Notes under the pieces: model-generated
Seen by the model: only the letters and a program-made list of their open reading frames with translations
Told to the model about the DNA's origin: nothing
Databases searched by the model: none
Shown: one piece after another, positions 53,798 to 62,393 of the stretch
Layout of the letters: every line of letters begins with the position of its first letter
How positions within the stretch are numbered: position 1 is the stretch's first letter
Translations under genes and position numbers: made by a program
Source of the DNA: Nocardia sp. NBC_00565
Lineage (GTDB): Bacteria; Actinomycetota; Actinomycetes; Mycobacteriales; Mycobacteriaceae
Assembly: GCF_036345915.1 (NCBI RefSeq)
Contig: NZ_CP107785.1
Location: forward strand, 5,952,001 to 6,016,000
Direction: 5' to 3'
Length of the DNA stretch: 64,000 bases

Positions 53798-54642
53798 ACT
53801 GGACGCTGACCCCGGACCAGTTCGCCATGGCCTGGGCCCGCACCGATGGCGACCGCATCCCCTATCCCCTCGCCGTTCGACTCTCGGCGCGCGACACCGC
53901 CGAGCGCGCCGCCCAACTCCCGGCCCTGAACAGTTGGTGCGACCAGACTCTCGACGCGGATCTGGAAGGGGCACTGCGTGTGCTGGCCCGACCGACCGTG
54001 CGCATCGAGGTCTTCGGACAGCGCGATGCGGCCGGACCGGGCCCGGCGCAGGATGGCGTCGGCGAACAGATCGGTGTCGTCGAACAAAGCGGAATCGTCA
54101 CCACCACCGCGCCGGACCTCGCCGCCGACAGTCGCCCCGTGCGCGTACTCGGCGCGATCGCCGGCGATATCGCGGTCGTCGCCGCGCAGCGCGCGGGTGC
54201 CACCGCGGACCGCGGCGGGGATATCCGGCTATTCGTCGATCGGGCGAAAAACCTGTCCGCACGGGCGATTTCGATGCTGCCGGAAAATACACCCGGCACC
54301 ATGCCCCAGCTGACCGCACCGCTGGCCCGGGTCAACGAGGACAGCCGGGATCTGGTGACGGTGCCGGTCGCCGGACCCGCGACGCCGACGCGGATCCGCA
54401 GGCTGCTGCGGCAGCCCCGCGACGGCATCGGTCAGATCGTGGTGTCGGTGCGGCGGGCGGACGGCGAGCTACACCCGTTCGGAGTGCTGTGCTGGATCGA
54501 CGTGGTCGGTGACGGCCGATACTCGGTGCGCACCGGCGTCGATGTCGACATCATGCCGGTCAACGCCCAACGCTTCACTGCCCAACTCCGGCCGATGGTC
54601 ACCGCCGCCGAACGCACCCTCGCCCTCGCCGAACGCTGGTAG
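53794..54642 (+). CDS. EspG-family ESX chaperone
   Basis: This protein of 282 residues matches the EspG fold: NWTLTPDQFAMAWARTDGDRIPYPLAV at the start, then VRIEVFGQR, VRVLGAIAGDIAVVAAQRAG, and the C-terminal AERTLALAERW. In mycobacteria EspG binds the tip of PE-PPE dimers and keeps them soluble for the ESX secretion machine. GTG 53794 overlaps the previous stop (GTGA). Its direct coupling to a WxG/PPE-like gene fits this role; the ESX core genes (EccA-E) are not in this window. Confidence 0.85.
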   Translation: MNWTLTPDQFAMAWARTDGDRIPYPLAVRLSARDTAERAAQLPALNSWCDQTLDADLEGALRVLARPTVRIEVFGQRDAAGPGPAQDGVGEQIGVVEQSGIVTTTAPDLAADSRPVRVLGAIAGDIAVVAAQRAGATADRGGDIRLFVDRAKNLSARAISMLPENTPGTMPQLTAPLARVNEDSRDLVTVPVAGPATPTRIRRLLRQPRDGIGQIVVSVRRADGELHPFGVLCWIDVVGDGRYSVRTGVDVDIMPVNAQRFTAQLRPMVTAAERTLALAERW

Positions 54643-54741
54643 CGCCATGCTGTGCTGCGTCGCTCTGCTGGGCGCAGGTGACCCACACGCCACCGTTCAC
54701 GGCGGCGAAGACACGGCCGAAGACACAGCTACGGTGAGGGC

Positions 54742-55269
54742 GTGCCCCTTTACGAATTCGAAGGCAAACGGCCCCAGGTCGATCCGACGGCGTTCATCGC
54801 ACCGACCGCGACCTTGATCGGCGATGTGCGCGTCGAGGCAGGCGCCTCGATCTGGTACGGCGCGGTGTTGCGCGCGGACCTCGCGCCGATCACCATCCGG
54901 GAACGCGCCAATATCCAGGACAACGCGGTCCTGCACGTGCCCCCGGATGTGCCGATGGAGATCGGCCCGGGTGCGACCATCGCGCACAGCGTGGTCTTCC
55001 ACGGTGCGTCGGTCGGTGCGGAGGCCATCGTCGGCAATGGGACCACCGTGCTCGATCTGGCCGAAATCGGCGCGGGCACAATGATCGCCGCGCACTCGCT
55101 GGTCCCGCCGCACGCCAAGATCCCCGCAGGCGTGCTCGCAGCCGGTGCCCCCGCCGAGGTCAAGAAGTCCATCGAAGGCACCCAGGCCGAAGGGTGGGTC
55201 AAACTCAACCCCGGCTTCTACGCCGAACTCGCCCAACGCCACCGCACGGGCATCACCGAAGTCCACTAG
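54742..55269 (+). CDS. Gamma-class carbonic anhydrase family protein
   Basis: The protein has 175 residues with a left-handed beta-helix built of hexapeptide repeats (ATLIGDVRVEAGASIWYGAVLRAD, ITIRERANIQDNAVLHV, ATIAHSVVFHGASVGAEAIVGNGTTVLD). Conserved histidines (HV in AVLHV, AHS, FHG) correspond to the three zinc or iron ligands, so hydration of CO2 is possible. Many bacterial members have weak activity or act as acyltransferase-like proteins. GTG 54742 is the start. The phosphoribosyltransferase gene is convergent, 14 bp away. Confidence 0.85.
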   Translation: MPLYEFEGKRPQVDPTAFIAPTATLIGDVRVEAGASIWYGAVLRADLAPITIRERANIQDNAVLHVPPDVPMEIGPGATIAHSVVFHGASVGAEAIVGNGTTVLDLAEIGAGTMIAAHSLVPPHAKIPAGVLAAGAPAEVKKSIEGTQAEGWVKLNPGFYAELAQRHRTGITEVH

Positions 55270-55283
55270 CGGCGCAACGCATC

Positions 55284-55907
55284 TCAGGCGAGCAGCGCGG
55301 TGACCTCGTCGTCTTCCAGCTGGTGGAAGTCACGATAGGCGGTGCCGACACCGCCGAGCGAGGGCGGCACCCACGGGCAGAGCACCTCATCGGCCTCGGC
55401 GGCGACCCGCCGTAACGCCTCGGCGGAGGACACCGGCACCGCGACCACGATCCGCGCCGGCTGGTGCAACTGGGCGACCCGGCAGGCGACGACCATCGTC
55501 GCCCCGGTCGCCATCCCGTCGTCCACGATCACCGCGGTGCGGCCCGCGATCGGAATCGGTTTGACATCGCCGCGCCACACCTCGCGTCGGCGCTCGAGTT
55601 CGGCGCGCTCCAACTCCTCGATCTCGGCGAACTGCCGCGGCGTTATCCCGGTGTGCGACAACACATCCTGATTCAGCACCCGGATACCGTCCTCGCCGAT
55701 CGCGCCCATCGCCAGCTCCGGCTGCCACGGCACACCGAGCTTGCGGACCAGCAGGATATCGAGATCGCCACCGATGACCTCGCGCACCGCCGCGGCCACC
55801 GGAACCCCACCCCGGGGCAGTCCGAGCACCAGCGGTTGCGCCGCACGCAGGTGGCCGAGTTCCGAACCCAGCGCGCGACCGGCAGCTGCGCGATCGGTGT
55901 AGATCAT
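55284..55907 (-). CDS. Phosphoribosyltransferase-domain protein
   Basis: The protein has 207 residues. The PRPP-binding loop VIVDDGMATGATM (about residues 120-132) is intact, as is the pyrophosphate-loop region LVRKLGVP. The pattern LVLGLPRGGVPVAAAV with DILLVRKLGVPWQPELAMGAIGEDG is typical of the broad group of stand-alone phosphoribosyltransferases in actinobacteria, often beside stress genes; the true substrate is unknown. ATG 55907 begins MIYTDRAAAG, the usual start. It lies 11 bp downstream of the nitrilase gene on the same strand. Confidence 0.85.
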   Translation of the reverse strand: MIYTDRAAAGRALGSELGHLRAAQPLVLGLPRGGVPVAAAVREVIGGDLDILLVRKLGVPWQPELAMGAIGEDGIRVLNQDVLSHTGITPRQFAEIEELERAELERRREVWRGDVKPIPIAGRTAVIVDDGMATGATMVVACRVAQLHQPARIVVAVPVSSAEALRRVAAEADEVLCPWVPPSLGGVGTAYRDFHQLEDDEVTALLA

Positions 55908-55918
55908 CCGAATAAAGG

Positions 55919-56773
55919 CTACTCCGCTACTCGCTCGGTGATCGCGAATCGACGCAATGCCAGACTGGGGTTGGTGCGGCGGACCTGGGCCAGATGATCG
56001 AGATCGATGGCCGCGGTGAGCACACCGGGTTCGTCGCCGAGTTCGGCGAGTACCGCACCGGCCGGATCGATGATCATCGATGCGCCTGCGCCGCGCGGCG
56101 CGCACTGATCGGCGGCGGCCACGTACACGGTGTTCTCGATGGCGCGGGCGCGCAGCAGCGTAGTCCACTGATCCACCTTCGCCGGACCGGGAATCCACTG
56201 GGCGGGCAGCACCAGCACCTGTGCGCCCGACGCCGCGACGCGACGGCAGCCCTCGGGGAAGCGAAGATCGAAACAGGTCTGCATGCCGAATGTCACAGGC
56301 CCGACCGAGAATGTGGCCGGGGTCTCGATTTGCCCCGCCTCGACGACATCGGATTCGAGGTGTCCGAACGCGTCGTAGAGATGCACCTTCCGGTACTTCG
56401 TCACCAGGTTCGCATCGGGTCCGAGCACGACCAGGGTGTTGCGGATTCGCCCCGACTCCGGTGCCACCTGCTCGACCGTTCCGGCGACCAGATACACCCC
56501 GAACTCGCGGGCGATTTCACCGAGTCCGGTGACGAACGGCCCGGTCAGCGGTTCGGCGACCGCCACGACCCGTTCATCGAGCCGGGTGACGGCAAACATC
56601 GAGTATTCGGGTGCGACCACCACCTTCGCACCGCGTTCCGACGCGCTGCGGACCTGCTCGCGCAGGGTCGCGAGATTGGCGGACGGATCGGTTCCCGGTG
56701 CGAATTGGACCACCGCCACATCCACCGGTGACAGCGCCGGGTCATGATGCGCGGACGCGTTCTCGGGTTGCAT
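55919..56773 (-). CDS. Carbon-nitrogen hydrolase (nitrilase superfamily)
   Basis: This enzyme of 284 residues has the full catalytic triad: glutamate in VVAPEYSMF, lysine in KYRKVHLYDAFG and cysteine in GMQTCFDLRFPE. The sequence is closest in style to the omega-amidase/Nit branch that hydrolyses deaminated glutathione or alpha-ketoglutaramate-like amides, though family-level prediction is all that sequence allows. ATG 56773 fits the family start (VDVAVVQFAPGTDPSANLATL). It is divergent from the DEAD-box helicase gene and probably co-transcribed with the phosphoribosyltransferase. Confidence 0.88.
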   Translation of the reverse strand: MQPENASAHHDPALSPVDVAVVQFAPGTDPSANLATLREQVRSASERGAKVVVAPEYSMFAVTRLDERVVAVAEPLTGPFVTGLGEIAREFGVYLVAGTVEQVAPESGRIRNTLVVLGPDANLVTKYRKVHLYDAFGHLESDVVEAGQIETPATFSVGPVTFGMQTCFDLRFPEGCRRVAASGAQVLVLPAQWIPGPAKVDQWTTLLRARAIENTVYVAAADQCAPRGAGASMIIDPAGAVLAELGDEPGVLTAAIDLDHLAQVRRTNPSLALRRFAITERVAE

Positions 56774-56835
56774 ACATCTCACCGTATTGGCCCGGTGGCC
56801 GGGACGACCACCGCAAGGCAGTAAACTCCTGGTCA

Positions 56836-58629
56836 ATGAGTACCAATCAGGTCGACAGCGTTCCTGGCGACAACGACAGGGACAACGACGGCCCGACTTT
56901 CGCCGATCTCGGCATCGATGACCGCGTCCTCGCGGCCATCGCCGATGTGGGCTATGAGTCGCCGTCGCCCATCCAGGCGGCGACGATTCCCCCGCTGCTC
57001 GCCGGCGCCGATGTGGTCGGGCTGGCCCAGACCGGCACCGGCAAAACCGCGGCATTCGCCATCCCGATCCTGATGGGGATCGAGCCGACCGGCAAACTTC
57101 CGCGCGCCCTCGTGCTGGCCCCGACGCGTGAACTCGCGATCCAGGTCGCCGAGGCATTCGGCCGCTACGCCACCCACATTCCCGGCCTGCATGTGCTGCC
57201 GATCTACGGCGGTCAAGCCTATGGCGTACAGCTGTCGGGCCTGCGCCGCGGCGCGCACGTCGTGGTCGGCACGCCGGGCCGCGTGATCGACCATCTGGAG
57301 AAGGGCACGCTCGACCTGTCGCAGCTCCAGTATCTGGTGCTCGACGAGGCCGACGAGATGCTGAAGATGGGGTTCCAGGAGGATGTCGAGCGCATCCTCG
57401 CCGACACCCCGCGCGAGAAGCAGGTCGCGCTGTTCTCCGCGACCATGCCCTCGGCGATCCGCAGCATCTCGAAGAAGTACCTGCGCGAGCCGGTCGAGAT
57501 CACGGTCAAGTCGAAGACCTCCACCGCGACCAACATCACCCAGCGCTGGGTGCAGGTCTCGCATCAGCGCAAGCTGGACGCACTCACCCGCATCCTCGAG
57601 GTCGAGTCGTTCGAGGCGATGATCATCTTCGTGCGCACCAAGCAGGCCACCGAGGAGTTGGCCGAAAAGCTGCGCTCGCGTGGTTTCTCGGCCGCGGCGA
57701 TCAACGGCGATATCGCGCAGAACCAGCGTGAGCGCACCATCGGACAGCTGAAATCCGGTGCGCTGGACATTCTGGTCGCCACCGATGTCGCCGCGCGCGG
57801 TCTGGACGTGGATCGCATCTCGCACGTGGTCAACTACGACATCCCGCACGACACCGAGTCCTATGTGCACCGCATCGGCCGCACCGGCCGAGCAGGGCGC
57901 AGCGGTGAGGCGCTGCTGTTCGTCGCGCCGCGCGAACGCCACCTGCTCAAGTCGATCGAGCGCGCCACCCGGCATCCGCTGACCGAAATGCAGCTGCCCA
58001 GCGTCGATGACGTGAACACCCAGCGCGTGGCCAAATTCGGCGATTCCATCACCGAGAACCTCAGCTCGGCGAATCTGGCGCTGTTCCGCAAGCTCATCGA
58101 GGATTACGAGCGCGAGCACAACATTCCGCTCGTCGACATCGCGGCGGCACTAGCGGTCAGCGGCTACGACGGCGACAACTTCTTCATGGAGCCCGAGCCG
58201 GAGCCGATCGAACGCCCGCAGCGCGAACGCATGCCGCGCGGCGATCGACCCGCCCGCCGGTTCGAGGGCGAGGATCACGGGCCGTCGCATCAGCGCGGCA
58301 CCGGAGCCGAATTGGCGACCTACCGGATCAGCGTCGGCAAGCGGCACCGTGTGGTGCCGGGCGCGATCGTCGGCGCCATCGCCAATGAGGGCGGACTGCG
58401 TCGCAGCGACTTCGGACATATCAGCATCCGCCCGGACCACAGTCTCGTCGAACTGCCGGCCGACCTATCCTCAGAGACACTGGAAGCGTTGCGGCGCACC
58501 AGGATCAGCGGCCAGCTGATTCAGCTGCAGCTCGATTCCGGTCCGCCCGGCGGGCGCTCGTTCCGCCCCGGACCGCGTCGCGATCGCGACGGCGGCAAGC
58601 GACCGGAACGGCGTAAGCCACGCTCGTGA
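56836..58629 (+). CDS. deaD: DEAD-box RNA helicase (DeaD/CsdA-like)
   Basis: The helicase has 597 residues. All motifs are present: the Q motif (FADLGIDDRVLAAIADVGYESPSPIQ), Walker A AQTGTGKT, PTRELAIQ, VLDEADEM, SAT, then IIFVRTK, and HRIGRTGRAG with ARGLDVDRI. The C-terminal part has a DbpA/CsdA-type RNA-binding domain (YRISVGKRHRVVPGAIVGAIANEGGLRRSDFGHISIRPDHSLVELP) and a basic tail. It unwinds RNA during cold adaptation and ribosome assembly. ATG 56836 was chosen as the conserved start; the frame is open further upstream, but without coding character. Confidence 0.93.
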   Translation: MSTNQVDSVPGDNDRDNDGPTFADLGIDDRVLAAIADVGYESPSPIQAATIPPLLAGADVVGLAQTGTGKTAAFAIPILMGIEPTGKLPRALVLAPTRELAIQVAEAFGRYATHIPGLHVLPIYGGQAYGVQLSGLRRGAHVVVGTPGRVIDHLEKGTLDLSQLQYLVLDEADEMLKMGFQEDVERILADTPREKQVALFSATMPSAIRSISKKYLREPVEITVKSKTSTATNITQRWVQVSHQRKLDALTRILEVESFEAMIIFVRTKQATEELAEKLRSRGFSAAAINGDIAQNQRERTIGQLKSGALDILVATDVAARGLDVDRISHVVNYDIPHDTESYVHRIGRTGRAGRSGEALLFVAPRERHLLKSIERATRHPLTEMQLPSVDDVNTQRVAKFGDSITENLSSANLALFRKLIEDYEREHNIPLVDIAAALAVSGYDGDNFFMEPEPEPIERPQRERMPRGDRPARRFEGEDHGPSHQRGTGAELATYRISVGKRHRVVPGAIVGAIANEGGLRRSDFGHISIRPDHSLVELPADLSSETLEALRRTRISGQLIQLQLDSGPPGGRSFRPGPRRDRDGGKRPERRKPRS

Positions 58630-58710
58630 ACCGGGGAGGGGTTCAACGCAGCTATAGCGGCTAGCTACAGTGTTGCCGTCCGTGTCCCGCGAAGACACAG
58701 GAGGGCCGCG

Positions 58711-61700
58711 TTGATCGTGTTCGGTGATCGTGTCGTCTGCTCCGCCGTCGACCTCGTGCGCGCGGCGCAGTGTGAATTCGCGTTGCTGCGTGCCCTCGAT
58801 ACCGAACTGGGCACCATCGCGGGCACGGTGGATGCGGTACCCGATCTGGTGCCGCGCACCGGATTCGACGATTCGCGCGAACGCAGGCTCGCGGACTTCC
58901 GTGATCGATTCGGCAGTCAGCTGGTGGAGATCCATTCCGTAGCGACTGCTCGCAGGTCGCTCGAAAGGGCCAGCGTAGCGACTGCTTGCAGGTCGCTCGA
59001 AAGGGCCAGCGTAGCGACTGCTCGCAGGTCGCTCGAAAGAGCTAGCACCGCCGAGCACGATCCGGCAGCGCATATCGCCGCACTGCAGGCCGCGCATACC
59101 GAGACCATTGCCGCGTTGCGGGCGGGTGTGCACGTCATCCACGGAGCTACCTTCTTCGACGGTCGATTCTTCTGCGCCAGCGACTTTCTGGTGCGCGCGG
59201 GCCACCGGGTCCGCTACACCGTGCACGGCACCGCGGCGGGTCCGCCGGATCGGGTCGGCGCGGCACTCGAACTGGCCGCCTGCGCCACAGCTTTGGACAA
59301 CAGCGGCGCGCTGACCGGTCCCCTGGTCCGGTTACACCTGGGTGATCACAGCACGACCTATGCGCTCGCCGATCTGGTGCCGGTGTATCTGGCCCGGCGC
59401 GGGCGCGTCGAACGGATCGTGGAAGACAAACTGAGCGAGCTGCTTCCGGTGCAGTGGGGCGATCCGCGCTATCTCGCCTGCGGGCACTGCCCGACCTGTA
59501 CCGGCGCGCTCGCGACGGCGCGCGACCTGCTGCTGGTCGCCGGTATGCCGCGCACGGCGCGGGCCAGACTACGTGAGGCTGGGATCAACACCATCGATCG
59601 GCTGGCCGGCACCGTGACCACTGTGCCCGGCCTGTCGCAGCGCACCCTCGACACGCTGCGCCGCCAAGCCGAAATCCAGCTGCGCCGCGAGGATTCCGGG
59701 CAGCCGACGCACACCCTGGTCGACGCGATCGCGCTCGGCGCGTTGCCGCCGCCGTCACCGGGCGATCTCGCGCTCACCATCGATGAGGGACCGTCGGGTC
59801 AGCTGCGCGGTATCGAGGTGGGTGGGCCGGGCACCGTCCATTTGGCCTTCCGTGCCCCGTTCGGGGCGGCACTCACACCGTATCGGGCGATGACCGGTAT
59901 CGCCGACGAGGCGGCCGGACAGCGGCGGGTGCTGGAAGAGGTGCTCGACTTCGTCGCCCAGCGACTGCAGATGTATCCGGATATGCGCGTGTACCACTTC
60001 ACCTCCGGCGTGCGCTCGGCGCTGCTGCGGTGGACCGGCAGGCATGGCGTCGGCGCGGAGACCGTCGAGGAGCTGCTACACGCGGGTGTGCTCATCGATC
60101 TGTATCCGATCGTGCGCAACGCCCTGCTGATCGGAGAACGCTCCTATCGGCTGAGCCGGCTACGGCGGCTGCTACCGGGTTCCCCTGATACCGAACGCGA
60201 TTGCGTCACCGTGTTGCGGCTGCGCGACTGGCTGGTGGAGCGGGCGGCCGAACAGCGTGTCGACCCGGACGCGCGCAGCCTGGAGCAGGTGAGTTCGTGG
60301 TGTCTGGTGCCACGCCCGGACGAACCGGATACCGCGCCGCCGTGGCGGCCGTCCTCGATCGAGGCCGCGCTCGCGGAATTCGCGGCGGCACAGGGCCAGG
60401 CGCACCATCCCGCCGCCCTGATGGCGGCGGCGCTCGGCTATCACCGGCGTGAACGCCAGCCGCTGTGGTGGGCGCATGCCGACCGGCTCAGTCATCCGGT
60501 CGACGAATGGGCCGACGCACCGGGGGTATTGGTGGCCGACTGGGGCAAGCTGGACACCAAATGGCATCGCAGCCCACACCAGCCGACGATGCGCAGGTAC
60601 CTCACGCTGACCGGACGGATCGGCATCGGCTGGGGCGGCGCCGATACCGCGGGCGGGGCGGCGACCAGCACCGTGCTGACACCGGGCACCGCCGTGTACA
60701 CCTTCTACGATCAGCCGGTCGCCGCCGGAATGATCACCGCGGTCGGCCGGCGCGCGACCGCCACCGCGACCGTGCTCGGCTGCTCGGTGGACGTGAACTT
60801 CGACGATGCCGTCCGGCTCGAGGAACTGCTACCGGAGGGCTGCGAACCCTACGACGATCTGCCGACCGCGATCGCGCCCGGGCTGCCCGCCTGGGACGAG
60901 AATATCGAGACCGCCGTCGAATTCGCGGCCCAGCAGCTGCTGATGGCGCTGCCGGAGATTCCGGCCAGTGCGGTCTTCGACATCCTGGCCCGCCGGCCAC
61001 CGCGCCTGCGCAAGGCCGCGAGACTGCCGGATGTGCACGGTGATCACGCGGCGGCGATCACGGCCGCGATGCGCGATCTCGACGATTCGTATCTCGCGGT
61101 GCAGGGGCCATCGGGTACCGGCAAGACTTCCACCGTCGCCAGGGCGGTCGAGCGGCTGGTCACCCGGCACAAGTGGCGTGTCGGCGTGGTCGCACAGACG
61201 CATTCGACCGTCGAGAGCCTGCTCGACATGATCGTCGCGATGGGCGTGCTGCCGGAACTGGTGGCGAAGAAGGATGTCGAGGCGGTCGCGCCGGAGTGGT
61301 CGGTGATCGACGGTTCGCGCTATCCGCGGTTCCTGGACAACGCGGTCAACGGGTGCGTGATCGGCGGGGCCCCGGCCGATTTCGCCGATGACGAGCTGGT
61401 GCCCGGCGACGGTCTCGATCTGCTGGTCATCGCCGACGCGGGCCGCTTCCCACTCGCCGACACCATCGCGGTCGCGGTGAGCGCGCGCAATCTGCTGCTG
61501 CTCGGCGATCCCGCATCCGCCGCGGCGCGCAGCACGCATCCGGAGCCGGTCGACGAATCGGTACTCGGCTGGCTCACCGAGGGCCGGCACACCCTGCCCG
61601 CCGAGCGCGGCTACTTCCTGGACCGCACCTGGCGGATGCACCCGAGCGTCTGCGACCCGATCTCCCGGCTGTACTACGACAACCGCCTGCGCTCCAATGA

Positions 61701-62208
61701 AACCGTCACGCTGGCAAGGCAGCTGGAGGGTGTCGAGCCGGGCGTGGAGACGGTGCTGGTGCCGCACAGCGGCGATTCGATCGAATCGGTGGCCGAGGCC
61801 CGCGAGGTGGTCCGCCGGGTCCGCGCCCTGCTCGGAGTGTCGTGGACGACCGGTGCGATGACCCGGCGGCTGCACCCGCACGACATTCTCGTGGTCGCGC
61901 CCTACAGCGCCCAGGTCGGGCTGATCCGAACACTGCTGGCGCGGGCCAAGATCGAGGACGTGCTGGTCGGCACCGCCGAGCGTTTCCGAGGCCGGGAGGC
62001 CGCGGTCGTGCTCATGTCGATGACCACCTCCAGCCCCGCCGACGCCCCCTACGGCATGCGGTTCCTGTTGTCACGCAGCATGGTTCAGGCCACACTCTGC
62101 CGGGCCATGTGGAAGGCCGTCATCATCCGGTCACCCTTGCTCACCGAATATCTGCCGAGTACCCCGGATGATCTATCCGATCTGGCGACGTTCCTGCGCC
62201 TCAGTTGA
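58711..62208 (+). CDS. TM0106-type RecB-like nuclease/Upf1-like helicase with degenerate catalytic motifs
   Basis: The protein has 1165 residues. The N-terminal part resembles the RecB/Cas4-type nuclease of the TM0106 family (IHGATFFDGRFFCASDFLVR and the cysteine cluster C257-x2-C260-x2-C263). The C-terminal half is a superfamily 1 helicase with Walker A GPSGTGKTS (K805). Several catalytic motifs look altered: the DxK motif expected in the nuclease reads VHGTAA (V171 on), the helicase DEAGQ reads ADAGR (908-912), and the GDPxQLP motif reads GDPASAAAR (932 on). The TTG start has AGGAGG six bases upstream. A 36-bp sequence is repeated three times within codons 77-112. It may be a non-catalytic binding protein. 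Confidence 0.8.
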   Translation: MIVFGDRVVCSAVDLVRAAQCEFALLRALDTELGTIAGTVDAVPDLVPRTGFDDSRERRLADFRDRFGSQLVEIHSVATARRSLERASVATACRSLERASVATARRSLERASTAEHDPAAHIAALQAAHTETIAALRAGVHVIHGATFFDGRFFCASDFLVRAGHRVRYTVHGTAAGPPDRVGAALELAACATALDNSGALTGPLVRLHLGDHSTTYALADLVPVYLARRGRVERIVEDKLSELLPVQWGDPRYLACGHCPTCTGALATARDLLLVAGMPRTARARLREAGINTIDRLAGTVTTVPGLSQRTLDTLRRQAEIQLRREDSGQPTHTLVDAIALGALPPPSPGDLALTIDEGPSGQLRGIEVGGPGTVHLAFRAPFGAALTPYRAMTGIADEAAGQRRVLEEVLDFVAQRLQMYPDMRVYHFTSGVRSALLRWTGRHGVGAETVEELLHAGVLIDLYPIVRNALLIGERSYRLSRLRRLLPGSPDTERDCVTVLRLRDWLVERAAEQRVDPDARSLEQVSSWCLVPRPDEPDTAPPWRPSSIEAALAEFAAAQGQAHHPAALMAAALGYHRRERQPLWWAHADRLSHPVDEWADAPGVLVADWGKLDTKWHRSPHQPTMRRYLTLTGRIGIGWGGADTAGGAATSTVLTPGTAVYTFYDQPVAAGMITAVGRRATATATVLGCSVDVNFDDAVRLEELLPEGCEPYDDLPTAIAPGLPAWDENIETAVEFAAQQLLMALPEIPASAVFDILARRPPRLRKAARLPDVHGDHAAAITAAMRDLDDSYLAVQGPSGTGKTSTVARAVERLVTRHKWRVGVVAQTHSTVESLLDMIVAMGVLPELVAKKDVEAVAPEWSVIDGSRYPRFLDNAVNGCVIGGAPADFADDELVPGDGLDLLVIADAGRFPLADTIAVAVSARNLLLLGDPASAAARSTHPEPVDESVLGWLTEGRHTLPAERGYFLDRTWRMHPSVCDPISRLYYDNRLRSNETVTLARQLEGVEPGVETVLVPHSGDSIESVAEAREVVRRVRALLGVSWTTGAMTRRLHPHDILVVAPYSAQVGLIRTLLARAKIEDVLVGTAERFRGREAAVVLMSMTTSSPADAPYGMRFLLSRSMVQATLCRAMWKAVIIRSPLLTEYLPSTPDDLSDLATFLRLS
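58939..59046. repeat. Three tandem 36-bp repeats inside the RecB-like gene
   Basis: Three head-to-tail copies (58939-58974, 58975-59010, 59011-59046) encode VATARRSLERAS-type dodecapeptides in frame. Copies differ at only a few bases. The core CGACTGCTCGCAGGTCGCTC resembles small intergenic repeats of these genomes, so the block looks like an intergenic repeat that invaded and amplified within the gene. Confidence 0.85.
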
Positions 62209-62393
62209 GCCGATTACCGCTGGTGCGAATCCGGCCGATATCGATGAAATGAGGCGAACCTTATTTATACGTTGGGAAATTTATTCGGACCGGTTGGTTT
62301 AATAGCGGTCCATAAGATCCGCCGCAGCAGTATTCGATCTTGTAAATCACCGTCACAATTCGCCATTAGCGACATACGGATAGCGCGGCTGGC

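Noticed and set aside
52373..53974. Minus-strand frame of 533 codons over the ESX-like gene
   Set aside because: Glycine/arginine-rich antisense of the Thr/Pro-rich tail; no independent support.
58939..59046. Possible CRISPR array (36-bp repeats)
   Set aside because: The repeats are tandem without spacers, encode protein in frame and have no cas genes nearby.
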